This document shows positions 5,149-13,144 of a DNA stretch of 17,316 nt, one piece after another. Positions within the stretch are counted from its first letter, which is position 1. The number at the start of each line of letters is the position of its first letter. Source of the stretch: an uncultured Clostridia bacterium (GTDB taxonomy: Bacteria; Bacillota; Clostridia; Christensenellales; Borkfalkiaceae). The translations under genes and the position numbers were made by a program. A model generated the notes under the pieces. It saw nothing but the letters and a program-made list of their open reading frames with translations, was not told where the DNA came from and made no database searches. Location: the NCBI GenBank assembly GCA_944354085.1, contig CALVPW010000013.1:1-17316 (forward strand), given 5' to 3'.

Positions 5149-5838
5149 ATGCGCATGCGCAGAAAACGTAACCTCGAACCCCGTATGGCGGCGTGCGCGG
5201 ACATCCTTTTGGCGCGCGGGAAGCCCTGCCGCAACTTAAAGGAGGCAGCCGAGACCTTCCGTGCTCCCGTCGATTATGCGGCGGTGTTCCAACGCGACGG
5301 CGCCGTGGAGCTCGAAGTGGGCTGCGGCAACGGCGGCTTTATCGCGGCGCTCGCCCGCCGCGAGCCGAACAAGAATTTTTTGGCGGTGGAGCTCTGCACC
5401 AACGTGGTGCTCACGGCGATGGAGCGCATCCGAAAGGAGGGCATTCCCAACGTACGGTTTTTGAACATCCCTGCCGAGATCCTGCAGTGTTATATCCCCC
5501 CGCACAGCGTGGAACGCATCTATCTGAATTTTTCCACGCCGCTGCCCGAGGCGGGGCGTGAAAAACAGCGCCTGACGAGCGATCGTTTCCTTGCCATCTA
5601 CAAGACGCTCTTAAAAGAGGGCGGCGAGATCGTGCAAAAGACGGACAGCGTGCCTTTTTTTGAGTATTCCATGCGCAAATTGCGCGAGAACGCATTTGTT
5701 GTCCAAGACGTGACGTACGATCTGCACGCGAGCGAATACGCCGCGGAGAACATCGTCACCGAATACGAACATAATTTTTCCCAAAAAGGGATCCCCATCT
5801 GCCGTCTGCGGGCGGTGTATAAGGGGGAAGGAGCGTGA
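5149..5838 (+). CDS. trmB: tRNA (guanine-N7-)-methyltransferase
   Basis: TrmB transfers a methyl group from S-adenosylmethionine to N7 of G46 in the tRNA variable loop. The product has 229 residues. It shows the N-terminal MRMRRKRNLEPRM, the SAM-binding ELEVGCGNGGF (54-64) and FLAVEL (77-82), KTDS (164-167) and the C-terminal ENIVTEYEHNFSQKG (200-214). The signature usually written NFSDPWPKKRH reads NFSTPLPEAGRE (127-138), so the conserved Asp is Thr and the Trp is Leu. Some clostridial homologues carry NFSCPYPK, so this may be a lineage variant. ATG 5149 is chosen because MRxRRKRN is the family start and AGGTGA lies just upstream, overlapping the dut stop. A longer in-frame start at 5122 would lie inside dut. 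Confidence 0.9.
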   Translation: MRMRRKRNLEPRMAACADILLARGKPCRNLKEAAETFRAPVDYAAVFQRDGAVELEVGCGNGGFIAALARREPNKNFLAVELCTNVVLTAMERIRKEGIPNVRFLNIPAEILQCYIPPHSVERIYLNFSTPLPEAGREKQRLTSDRFLAIYKTLLKEGGEIVQKTDSVPFFEYSMRKLRENAFVVQDVTYDLHASEYAAENIVTEYEHNFSQKGIPICRLRAVYKGEGA

Positions 5839-5840
5839 TC

Positions 5841-6950
5841 ATGCACTTCAACTACTATATGCCCACGCAAGTCATCTGCGGACGGGACTGCGTCGTCGGC
5901 GAGGGCGCGCGCCTCAAAGCGCTCGGCACGCACGCGCTCATCGTCACGGGGAAGTCCTCGGCAAAGAACGGCGCGCTCGACGACGTGCTCACCGCGCTCG
6001 GGCAAAACGGGCAGCGCGCAACGGTGTTCGACCGCGTGACGCCCAATCCCACCGTCGCCTGCGTGCGCGAAGGGGTGGCGCTTTTGGTGAGCGCAGGGGC
6101 GGATTTTGTCGTTGCGATCGGCGGCGGCTCGCCCATGGACGCCGCCAAAGCCATTGCAACGCTCTGTTTGCAGGAACGCTCGGACGAAGAGATCTTTGCG
6201 GGCGGATACGAGGGGACGGCGCTTCCCATGGCGCATGTGCCGACCACGGCGGGAACAGGGAGCGAGGTCACGCCGTACGCCATCCTCACCAATGATTTCA
6301 AGCAGACGAAGACGAGCATCACGAGCCCCGCGATGTTCCCGCGCCTCGCCTTTCTCGACGGCGTTTACATGAAGGATCTGCCTACCATGTCTGCGGTCAA
6401 CACCGCGATCGACGCTTTTTCGCATGCGGTGGAGGGCATGCTCTCGCGCAATGCCACGCCCATGAGCGATATGCTCGCCAAGGAGAGTTTACGCATCCTG
6501 TATCCGCTCCTTAAAAAGACGGCGGGCAAAACGACGGACGACGAGCGCGACGCGCTTTTGTACGCATCCATGCTCGCAGGCATGACGATCGCCCAATCGG
6601 GCACCACGGCGGTGCACGGCATGGGATATTGCCTCACCTATTTCCACGGCGTCGATCACGGCAGGGCAAACGGGCTGCTGCTCGGCGAAACGCTCAGGCT
6701 CTGCCGCGAGAAAAAAGTGGCGGCGCTCGAAGAGGTCCTTTCCGCCTGCGGTGACACGCTCGAGGGCGTGAACGCGACCTTGGACGCGCTGTTGGGGCGG
6801 CGCGAAAGCCTCACCGCCGCGCAGATCGGCGCCTATGCGCATGCTTCTGCGCAGAACAAGAACATCAAAAAATCCGCTTACGAACCCACCGAGGCGGAGA
6901 TCGAACGCATTTTCCGCGTGTCCTGCCCCGCCGAAACACCCGAAGGTTGA
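5841..6950 (+). CDS. Iron-containing alcohol dehydrogenase family protein
   Basis: This NAD(P)-dependent dehydrogenase of the Fe-ADH (type III) family probably interconverts an alcohol and an aldehyde; the substrate is unknown. The 369-residue product has the dinucleotide-binding GGGSPMDAAKAIA (94-106) and the PTTAGTGSEVTPYAI stretch (134-148). Putative metal ligands are D191 and H195 (AIDAFSHAVEG), H259 (TTAVHGMGY) and H273 (DHGRANG), so it looks active. ATG 5841 is chosen because AAGGAG (5828-5833) is 7 nt upstream; GTG 5835 would be only 1 nt away. The gap to the trmB stop is 2 nt. The stop codon (6948-6950) overlaps the -35 of the next promoter. Butanol or 1,3-propanediol dehydrogenases are related, but nothing here selects among them. 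Confidence 0.9.
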   Translation: MHFNYYMPTQVICGRDCVVGEGARLKALGTHALIVTGKSSAKNGALDDVLTALGQNGQRATVFDRVTPNPTVACVREGVALLVSAGADFVVAIGGGSPMDAAKAIATLCLQERSDEEIFAGGYEGTALPMAHVPTTAGTGSEVTPYAILTNDFKQTKTSITSPAMFPRLAFLDGVYMKDLPTMSAVNTAIDAFSHAVEGMLSRNATPMSDMLAKESLRILYPLLKKTAGKTTDDERDALLYASMLAGMTIAQSGTTAVHGMGYCLTYFHGVDHGRANGLLLGETLRLCREKKVAALEEVLSACGDTLEGVNATLDALLGRRESLTAAQIGAYAHASAQNKNIKKSAYEPTEAEIERIFRVSCPAETPEG

Positions 6951-6975
6951 CATATTTTCGAAAACGAGCTATAAT
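6947..6975 (+). promoter_or_regulatory. Perfect consensus promoter of the GT8/ABC operon
   Basis: TTGACA (6947-6952) and TATAAT (6970-6975) with a 17-nt spacer. The -35 contains the TGA stop codon of the upstream dehydrogenase. The transcript should start near 6982, giving a 38-nt leader. Confidence 0.9.
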
Positions 6976-7019
6976 ATATCCGTAAAGCGGAAAAGGGCGC
7001 GCTCGCCCGAAGGAGCCGT

Positions 7020-7841
7020 ATGATCGAGATCTGTTATTGCGGGAACAGACGCATCTTTCCGCAGGTGCTGCTTTCCGTGCTCTCCATCGTCAAACATACT
7101 GCGGCTCCCGTCCGCGTGCATCTTTTCACGATGGATCTGAGCGACGTCGACGGGAAGTTCCTGCCGTTCAGCGAGGAACAGCGCCAGATCTTGGAGGACG
7201 TGGTGCGCGCCGCAAACGAACAAAGCTGCGTGCGCATCGTGGATGCGGGCAGCGCGTACCGCGCTCACCTTGCAGGCGGGAAAAACGAGAAGGGATTCTA
7301 TACGCCCTACGCGCTTTTGCGGCTGTTGGCGGATCTTGTCGGAGATATGCCCGAAAAAGTCATCTATCTCGACACCGATACCATGTGCTGCGGCGACATC
7401 GCCTCCCTTTGGGCGTACGATGTGACGGGGTACGAGTTCGGCGCCGTCAAGGACAAAGAGGGGAAGTTCTGGATCCGTTACGATTATTGCAATTCGGGCG
7501 TTCTGCTCCTCAATCTGAAAAGATGCCGCGAAACGGGATTTTTGGAACGGGTGCGCAGGCGCGTGAAGACGCGGCGCATGATCATGCCCGATCAGTCCGC
7601 GCTCAATTTCCTTGCAAAGAAAAAGCTGTTCCTGCCCCGCAAGTTCAACGAACAGCGCGCCGTGCGGCAGGATACCGTGATCAAGCACTTTTGCCGCGGG
7701 CTCAAATGGTACGGTCCCTTTTTCAAGATCTATAATATCAAACAGACCGACCGCGAGAACGTGCACAAAAAGCTGAAAATTTTCTGTTTCGACGACATAT
7801 ACGAGGCGTACGACCGCTTGTGCGAAAAGTACGGTCTGTGA
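7020..7841 (+). CDS. Glycosyltransferase family 8 protein
   Basis: GT8 enzymes are retaining glycosyltransferases that use UDP-sugars and a DxD-bound metal, often building surface glycans. The 273-residue product starts with the usual IEICYCGNRRIFPQVLLSV. The metal-binding motif is IYLDTDTMCCGDIASLW (115-131, D118-T119-D120). Further marks are YCNSGVLLLNL (156-166), MPDQSALNFL and IKHFCRGLKWY, the last corresponding to the family's C-terminal HxxGxxKPW. AAGGAG lies 4 nt before ATG 7020. It is the first gene of an operon with an ABC exporter and a lipoprotein, which hints at an envelope glycan role, but the donor and acceptor are unknown. Confidence 0.9.
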   Translation: MIEICYCGNRRIFPQVLLSVLSIVKHTAAPVRVHLFTMDLSDVDGKFLPFSEEQRQILEDVVRAANEQSCVRIVDAGSAYRAHLAGGKNEKGFYTPYALLRLLADLVGDMPEKVIYLDTDTMCCGDIASLWAYDVTGYEFGAVKDKEGKFWIRYDYCNSGVLLLNLKRCRETGFLERVRRRVKTRRMIMPDQSALNFLAKKKLFLPRKFNEQRAVRQDTVIKHFCRGLKWYGPFFKIYNIKQTDRENVHKKLKIFCFDDIYEAYDRLCEKYGL

Positions 7842-7846
7842 ATCAC

Positions 7847-8785
7847 ATGGAACATGCAGTCATCATCGAAAACTTAAAAAAATCGTACGGCGACGTAAAA
7901 GCGGTCAACGATATCTCCTTTCGTGTGGAAAAGGGTTCGCTGTTCGCCTTTTTGGGCATCAACGGCGCGGGAAAGAGCACGACCATCAATATCATCTGTT
8001 CCATCCTGCAAAAGGACGGGGGCAAGGTGTACGTGGAGGGGCACGATCTCGACCGCGAAGCCGCCGTCATCAAGCAGGAGATCGGCATCGTCTTTCAATC
8101 GAGCGTTTTAGACCGCGAACTCACCGTGGCGGAAAACCTCGACGTGCGCTCCTCCTTTTACGGGCTCTCCCGCCGCGAACGCAAAAAGAGCGTGGACGAT
8201 ATCGTGCAGCTCCTCTCGCTGGGGCCGCTCCTCAAACGTCCCGTCAAAAATCTGAGCGGCGGACAGCAGCGGCGGGTGGATATCGCCCGCGCCATGGTCC
8301 ACCGCCCGCGCCTTCTCATCCTCGACGAGCCGACGACGGGGCTCGATCCAAAAACGCGCCTTGCGGTGTGGTCGCTCATCGACGATATCCGCGTGCAGAC
8401 GGGCATGACCGTCTTTTTGACGACGCACTATCTCGAAGAGGCGGAAAAGGCGAGCGACGTGGTCATCATGGACAGAGGCTGCATCATCGCCCGCGGCACG
8501 CCCAACGAGCTGAAAAACCGTTTCAGTCACGACCGTCTCATCAGTTATATGCCGCGGACGGAGGCGTTCGAGCGCGGGCTCACGCTGCAGGGGTATGCCT
8601 TCCGCTACGATGCGGAGAAAGGCGCGTACCGTATCGTCATCGACGACAGCGCCGCCGCCAAGCGGCTCATCGCCGCGTTCGATGCGTACACTTCGGATAT
8701 CGAGATCGTGAAGGGTTCGATGGACGACGTATTTTTGACGGTCACGGGAAGGAACATCGTGACGGAAGGGGAGGGCGCCCGATGA
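7847..8785 (+). CDS. ABC transporter ATP-binding protein (ABC-2 exporter type)
   Basis: This 312-residue cytoplasmic ATPase should power the adjacent permease. It has Walker A GINGAGKST (37-45), a Q-loop (IVFQSSVLDRELTVAENL, 81-98), the signature LSGGQQRRVDIARA (136-149), Walker B LLILDEPTTGLD (156-167) and the H-loop TTHYLEEAE (192-200). The C-terminal 100 residues form the extra domain common in DrrA/NatA-type ATPases. ATG 7847 follows the GT8 stop by 5 nt and has no clear Shine-Dalgarno, so translation is probably coupled. GTG 7838 is an alternative. Its end overlaps the permease start as ATGA. The family includes multidrug, antibiotic and polysaccharide exporters; the substrate cannot be told. 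Confidence 0.93.
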   Translation: MEHAVIIENLKKSYGDVKAVNDISFRVEKGSLFAFLGINGAGKSTTINIICSILQKDGGKVYVEGHDLDREAAVIKQEIGIVFQSSVLDRELTVAENLDVRSSFYGLSRRERKKSVDDIVQLLSLGPLLKRPVKNLSGGQQRRVDIARAMVHRPRLLILDEPTTGLDPKTRLAVWSLIDDIRVQTGMTVFLTTHYLEEAEKASDVVIMDRGCIIARGTPNELKNRFSHDRLISYMPRTEAFERGLTLQGYAFRYDAEKGAYRIVIDDSAAAKRLIAAFDAYTSDIEIVKGSMDDVFLTVTGRNIVTEGEGAR

Positions 8786-9888
8786 GCACAGCACGCAAAG
8801 CTTCTTCGCTTGAACTTTTCTTCCAGCTCGCGCGCAGGCATTTTTTGGTGTTCTTCAAAAACAAAGTGCGCCTCTTTTATACCTTGCTCGTGCCCGTCAT
8901 CATATTCTGCGTATACGTGCTCTTTTTGCGCGCGCTCGAGCTCTCCACCGTGCAGAACACGCTGCACGAGCTCGGCATTTCCGCCGATGCGACCATGCAG
9001 ACGTATATCGATACGCTCGTCGATTCGTGGATGCTCTCTGGCATCGCGGCGCTTTCGACCATCACGGTCGCTTTGCAGACGAATACCGTCGCCGTCGAGG
9101 ACAAACAGAGCGGCGTCAACCGTGATTTCGCCTCGTCGCCCATTTCGCGCAACGTCCTTATCGGCAGCTACGTGCTCTTCAATTTTGTGGTGACGCTGCT
9201 CATCTGCGCGGTGTATCTCGTCATCTGCTTTATCTATCTCGGGTGCATGCAGGAATTTTTCCTCACCGCGGGGGACGTATGCGCGGTGATCGGCATTCTG
9301 ATATACGCGACGGTCTCGTCCACGCTGATGACGGTGTTCATCTGTTCGTACATCAAAACGGAGGGGACGATGGCGAGCCTCGTGGCGATCTTCTCCACCG
9401 CGGTGGGGTTCCTCATCGGCGCGTATATGCCGCTCGGCATGCTCCCCGTCTGGGTGCAGACGGTGTGCGCCTTTATTCCGGGCACGTACGCATGCGCGCT
9501 GCTGCGCTACTCCTTTATGGCAACGCCCATTGCGGAGCTCTCCGGATACGTGACGCAGGTCTTGCAGCTCGCGGGCGGGGAGGAGCTCATTTCGCAGCTC
9601 ACGGGGAGCTTTGGTTATGAGCTGCGCTTTTTCCAAACAGAGGTCGGCCCCGGGTTCCAGGCGCTGGCGCTCGCCGTCTTTTCGGTGCTGTTTTTGGCGC
9701 TGAACGTCCTTTCGGGGAAAAAACTCATCGGCGTTTTGGGCGTCGTCGGGAAAAAGGGCAAAAAAAAGGCGGCGGCAAACAAAGACGCCGCAGAACAAGT
9801 GCCGCAGGGTTCGGAAGGAGAACGGCAGGAGGAGCGCGCCGCGCTCCCGCAGGCGTCTAAGCAGGACGCGCCTCGCAAAGAGGAATAA
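8782..9888 (+). CDS. ABC-2 type transporter permease
   Basis: The 368-residue membrane protein should pair with the preceding ATPase. About six membrane segments are visible at 32-50, 83-103, 128-154, 166-190, 197-216 and 295-312. A large loop lies between the first two, and DKQSGVNRDFASSPISR (107-123) is the typical ABC-2 cytoplasmic motif. The start ATG 8782 overlaps the ATPase stop (ATGA). The C-terminus carries an unusual hydrophilic tail of about 45 residues, beginning GKKGKKKAAANKDAAEQ and ending in alternating acidic, basic and Gln residues, probably cytoplasmic. The tail is not a normal part of the family and may be a lineage extension. Confidence 0.9.
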   Translation: MSTARKASSLELFFQLARRHFLVFFKNKVRLFYTLLVPVIIFCVYVLFLRALELSTVQNTLHELGISADATMQTYIDTLVDSWMLSGIAALSTITVALQTNTVAVEDKQSGVNRDFASSPISRNVLIGSYVLFNFVVTLLICAVYLVICFIYLGCMQEFFLTAGDVCAVIGILIYATVSSTLMTVFICSYIKTEGTMASLVAIFSTAVGFLIGAYMPLGMLPVWVQTVCAFIPGTYACALLRYSFMATPIAELSGYVTQVLQLAGGEELISQLTGSFGYELRFFQTEVGPGFQALALAVFSVLFLALNVLSGKKLIGVLGVVGKKGKKKAAANKDAAEQVPQGSEGERQEERAALPQASKQDAPRKEE

Positions 9889-9899
9889 ATTCGGCGCTC

Positions 9900-9920
9900 T
9901 GCACCGCGCAAAGCGGTGCA
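9900..9920 (+). other. Small hairpin between permease and lipoprotein genes
   Basis: TGCACCGC and GCGGTGCA form an 8-bp stem around a GCAAA loop. It lies in the 55-nt gap and is followed by AATCATGC, not a T-run, so it is more likely an mRNA stability or processing element than a terminator. Confidence 0.4.
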
Positions 9921-9943
9921 AATCATGCATAAGGAGCAGAAGT

Positions 9944-11638
9944 ATGAAGGCATTTAGGAAAATCGGCATCGGCACGAGCTTCGTGCTTGCCGCGGCGCTT
10001 ACAGTCGGCATGACTGCGTGTGCGGGAAACGTGAATAGCCTCTACGAGGACGATTATACGTACACGGCGCCCACGGCGGCGGTGAAAGCGATCGACGCGC
10101 TCCGCGATCATACGGTCGACGCCATCGATGCGTTCGGCATCGTCACGGCGGAAAAGACGGAAGCGATCTACGAGCAGCAGACGGTCGGCGAGACGACGTA
10201 CGAGATCCGGACGGGCACCCAAACGACCTATCGTCTGTACGACGCCGTTTCGGACAAGGAGATCGCCTCCCGGACGGTCGTTTACGATTGGTACGATACG
10301 GGCACTTCCGCGGGATATGTGAGCGGGTATCAAAAGATCGTCAACGGGCTGTACGTGTTGGCGGAAACGGATCGCTACGGCGATACGGCGTATACCTTTT
10401 ACGGCAAAGCGGGCGAGCTCAAAAGGACGGAGGATGCGTATTCGAAGGTCAAAGCGGGCGTGCTGTTTTCGGACGGGACGGCGCTCGTCGTGGACGAAGC
10501 GGGCGCCGTGCGCACCGTCGAAGTCGGCTTGGATGCGGCATTCGTGCCCGAGTGGTGCACGGAATTCCCCGACGTATACGTGCAGACGTTCGGTTCGCTC
10601 ACGCGCATATGGGACAAAGAGGGGAAACTCTTGCGTGAAGTCGACATCGAAAGGGTGCTCAAAATGCCTTCCGACAGGGCGACGTCGATCGCGTGGATGG
10701 CAGGCAATACATATTTCGTGCAATACGGCGTGCGCCTGAGCGACGACGCTTCCGATTACGATCTGCTGTATGATATCGGGAGCAGCAGCGAGACCGTCAT
10801 GGCGAAGATCGACCTTGTTACCAAGAGCTACGATCTCAGATCGGGCAACGTAAAAGAGTACGATTGGCAGAAGATGGTCTATGACGCGGCAGCTTCGCCT
10901 TACAGCGATGACGGCATGTTCCTCTGGACTTATCCCATTGAGAACAAACAGCTGCTTTCCGCATACGAACTGCAATATTACGGCGAGAACGGCAGCGTGA
11001 AGGTGGATCTGCAGGCGATGCTCGAAGGCGCCAACGATTTTGATTTCGACGGCAAGTATTTCGTGCTCATGAACGACAGCACCGTCAACGTATATGCGGA
11101 CGGCAAATGCGTCGGTTCGGTGCGCGATTCGGACGTGGGCACGCTTGCGTTCAAACAGGGCTACTTCACGCGTACGATCGGCAGCACGACGTATTATTAC
11201 GATCTCGACGGCAACGCGCTCTTAGAGACGGTGAGCGGTTCGGGCGCGCTCGGCGACAAAGTGTACGAGGGGATGCAAAACGGCGTCATCTATTACAGCG
11301 TGCGCTCCTCGGGCAGCAGCTCGTCGTCGCAGAGCACGCATACCGATCATTACAGCTATTCGCAGAAAGCGGGAGAGACCGAGCTCGGGCAGGGCGTGAT
11401 CGATCTTACGAACGAGCTGTTCTATACGCACAACAGCCGCGGCGAGATCGACGACGTGTATCTCCTCGGGTACGATACGCTCCTTCTCGAAGGGCTCGGC
11501 AGCGATGCCGATAACTTTGGTTATATCAAGGTGCTCGGCGAAGAGGCGGAGTACCGCCTGTACAATTACACGGAGAGCGTGGAGACGGCGGACGGAACAG
11601 CGACGGAGACCAATTACGTGCTCGTCACGATCGCGTGA
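9944..11638 (+). CDS. Large secreted lipoprotein, unknown function
   Basis: The 564-residue product begins with a lipoprotein signal peptide: basic MKAFRKIGIG, hydrophobic TSFVLAAALTVG and lipobox MTAC, with the lipidated Cys at 26. The mature protein is acidic, rich in Tyr, Asp, Gly and Thr, and has many short strand-turn patterns such as YGDTAYTFYGKAGEL, RIWDKEGKLL, TYYYDLDGNALLETV and VNVYADGK. These recall beta-propeller or PQQ-like blades, though I cannot define the repeat number. A Ser-rich linker (about SSGSSSSSQ) sits near residue 452. AAGGAG (9931-9936) is 7 nt before ATG 9944. It follows the permease by 55 nt and ends 29 nt before a strong terminator, so it is the last gene of the GT8/ABC operon. 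It may act as a cell-surface partner of the exporter (inference). Confidence 0.8.
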   Translation: MKAFRKIGIGTSFVLAAALTVGMTACAGNVNSLYEDDYTYTAPTAAVKAIDALRDHTVDAIDAFGIVTAEKTEAIYEQQTVGETTYEIRTGTQTTYRLYDAVSDKEIASRTVVYDWYDTGTSAGYVSGYQKIVNGLYVLAETDRYGDTAYTFYGKAGELKRTEDAYSKVKAGVLFSDGTALVVDEAGAVRTVEVGLDAAFVPEWCTEFPDVYVQTFGSLTRIWDKEGKLLREVDIERVLKMPSDRATSIAWMAGNTYFVQYGVRLSDDASDYDLLYDIGSSSETVMAKIDLVTKSYDLRSGNVKEYDWQKMVYDAAASPYSDDGMFLWTYPIENKQLLSAYELQYYGENGSVKVDLQAMLEGANDFDFDGKYFVLMNDSTVNVYADGKCVGSVRDSDVGTLAFKQGYFTRTIGSTTYYYDLDGNALLETVSGSGALGDKVYEGMQNGVIYYSVRSSGSSSSSQSTHTDHYSYSQKAGETELGQGVIDLTNELFYTHNSRGEIDDVYLLGYDTLLLEGLGSDADNFGYIKVLGEEAEYRLYNYTESVETADGTATETNYVLVTIA

Positions 11639-11667
11639 ACGATACCGATCCGATCGGAAACGATCGC

Positions 11668-11700
11668 GGCGGCGGACGCAAATGCGTCCGCCGCCTTTTT
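11668..11700 (+). terminator. Strong terminator of the GT8/ABC/lipoprotein operon
   Basis: GGCGGCGGACGCA (11668-11680) pairs with TGCGTCCGCCGCC (11683-11695) and is followed by TTTTT (11696-11700). It is a textbook rho-independent terminator on the plus strand. Confidence 0.93.
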
Positions 11701-11707
11701 ATAACGC

Positions 11708-11733
11708 AAGCCCCGCGGATGGCCGCGGGGCTT
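11708..11733 (-). terminator. Hairpin after radA, probable terminator
   Basis: AAGCCCCGCGG (11708-11718) pairs with CCGCGGGGCTT (11723-11733), an 11-bp GC-rich stem with a 4-nt loop, located 34 nt past the radA stop on the minus strand. The leftward flank reads TGCGTTATAAAAAGG with no immediate T-run, so its strength is uncertain. The adjacent plus-strand terminator may also work in reverse. Confidence 0.6.
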
Positions 11734-11766
11734 CGTGCGTCGTATATTTTCAGGGGCGCGCTGCCG

Positions 11767-13143
11767 CTACGGCTGCCGCTCCTTGGGCGGGAAGAGCGCT
11801 TTGATCATCTGCGAAACGTAGTTTACGGGCACGAGCTCGATCTTTTCTTGGAATTTTTCGCACGCCTTCATATTCTTTGCGGGCAGGATCACCCGCTTAA
11901 AGCCCATTTTCACGCATTCGTTCACGCGTTTGTCGGCAAAGTTCACGCCGCGCACTTCGCCCGTGAGCCCGACTTCGCCGAACACCGCGTCGAATTTCCC
12001 CACGGGGGTCATGCGGTCGGCGCTCGCGAGCGCGGCGCATACGGCAAGGTCGGCGCTCGGCTCGTTCAGGCGGATGCCGCCCATGGCGTTCAGATAGATA
12101 TCCTGCGTGCTCAGATCCAGCCCGCAGCGTTTTTCGAGCACGGCGATGAGCACGACGAGACGGTTGAAGTCGATCCCGAGCGACATGCGCCGCGGCAGTC
12201 CGTATGCCGTCTTGCACATGAGCGTCTGCAATTCCACCATCATGCAGCGGTTGCCCGTTTCGGACGGGGTGACGACGGCGCCCGCCGCTTCGCCGCGCGA
12301 ATCGGACAAAAAGAGGGAACTGTAATCGGTGAGCCCGACGATGCCTTCGCCCGTCATCTCGAACACGCCCACCTCCTGTACGGAGCCGAAGCGGTTTTTG
12401 ACGGCGCGCAATATCTTAAAGTTTTCCGTCCGTTCGCCCTCAAAGTACAACACGGTGTCCATGATGTGTTCAAGAACTTTTGGACCTGCGAGCGTGCCTT
12501 CCTTGGTCACGTGCCCGACGATAAAAAAGGTGATGCCGTTCGCTTTTGCGATGCGCATGAGCTTTGCCGCGCATTCGCGCACCTGTCCGACGCTTCCCGC
12601 CGCCGAGGTGAGCGCGTTGGTGTATACCGCCTGGATGGAGTCCACGATCACGTATTCGGCGCGCAGGATCTCCTCCTCGGCGTTTTCGAGGCAGGTCTCG
12701 TTCAAAAGCAGCAGTTCTTCCGCGTCCGCATGCAGGCGTTCGCAGCGGAGCTTGACCTGCGAGCAGCTCTCCTCGGCAGAGAGATAGAGCACGCGGTGTT
12801 CTTTGGCGAGGTGCGAGGCGACCTGCGTCAACAGGGTGGATTTCCCGACGCCGGGATCGCCGCCCACCAAAACGAGCGAGCCGCGCACGATCCCGCCGCC
12901 CAAAACGACGTCGAGTTCGGGGATGCCGCTCGTGATGCGTTCGTATTTTTCGTAGGTGACTGCCTTTAAGGGCGTCGCTTTGCTGCTCCCCGCAAAGGGG
13001 AGCTTTTGCCGAACGGGGGAAGGGGGCGCGACCACCTCCTCGGCAAGCGTGTTGAACTTGCCGCATCCGGGGCATTTTCCCAGCCATTTGGGCGAGGTGT
13101 ATCCGCACGCCGTACATACGAATTGCGTCGTGGCTTTGGGCAT
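11767..13143 (-). CDS. radA: DNA repair protein RadA
   Basis: RadA is a RecA-like ATPase that promotes branch migration in recombinational repair and transformation. The 458-residue product has the N-terminal zinc finger with C10, C13, C24 and C27 (CTACGY...CPGCGK), Walker A GGDPGVGKST (94-103), YLSAEES (120-126), the RadA-specific KNRFGS (249-254), and a C-terminal Lon-like domain (ADLAVCAALASADR, FGEVGLTGEVRGV). Length is standard. The start follows the ispDF stop by 1 nt, with AGGTG upstream inside the previous gene, so translation is likely coupled. radA near ispD/ispF is also seen in Bacillus, where disA lies between; no disA is present here. Confidence 0.96.
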   Translation of the reverse strand: MPKATTQFVCTACGYTSPKWLGKCPGCGKFNTLAEEVVAPPSPVRQKLPFAGSSKATPLKAVTYEKYERITSGIPELDVVLGGGIVRGSLVLVGGDPGVGKSTLLTQVASHLAKEHRVLYLSAEESCSQVKLRCERLHADAEELLLLNETCLENAEEEILRAEYVIVDSIQAVYTNALTSAAGSVGQVRECAAKLMRIAKANGITFFIVGHVTKEGTLAGPKVLEHIMDTVLYFEGERTENFKILRAVKNRFGSVQEVGVFEMTGEGIVGLTDYSSLFLSDSRGEAAGAVVTPSETGNRCMMVELQTLMCKTAYGLPRRMSLGIDFNRLVVLIAVLEKRCGLDLSTQDIYLNAMGGIRLNEPSADLAVCAALASADRMTPVGKFDAVFGEVGLTGEVRGVNFADKRVNECVKMGFKRVILPAKNMKACEKFQEKIELVPVNYVSQMIKALFPPKERQP

Positions 13144-13144
13144 G

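Noticed and set aside
8605..10011. 468-codon minus-strand frame over the ABC genes
   Set aside because: It crosses two well-supported plus-strand genes and the intergenic gap, is rich in His and Arg, and has no family resemblance.
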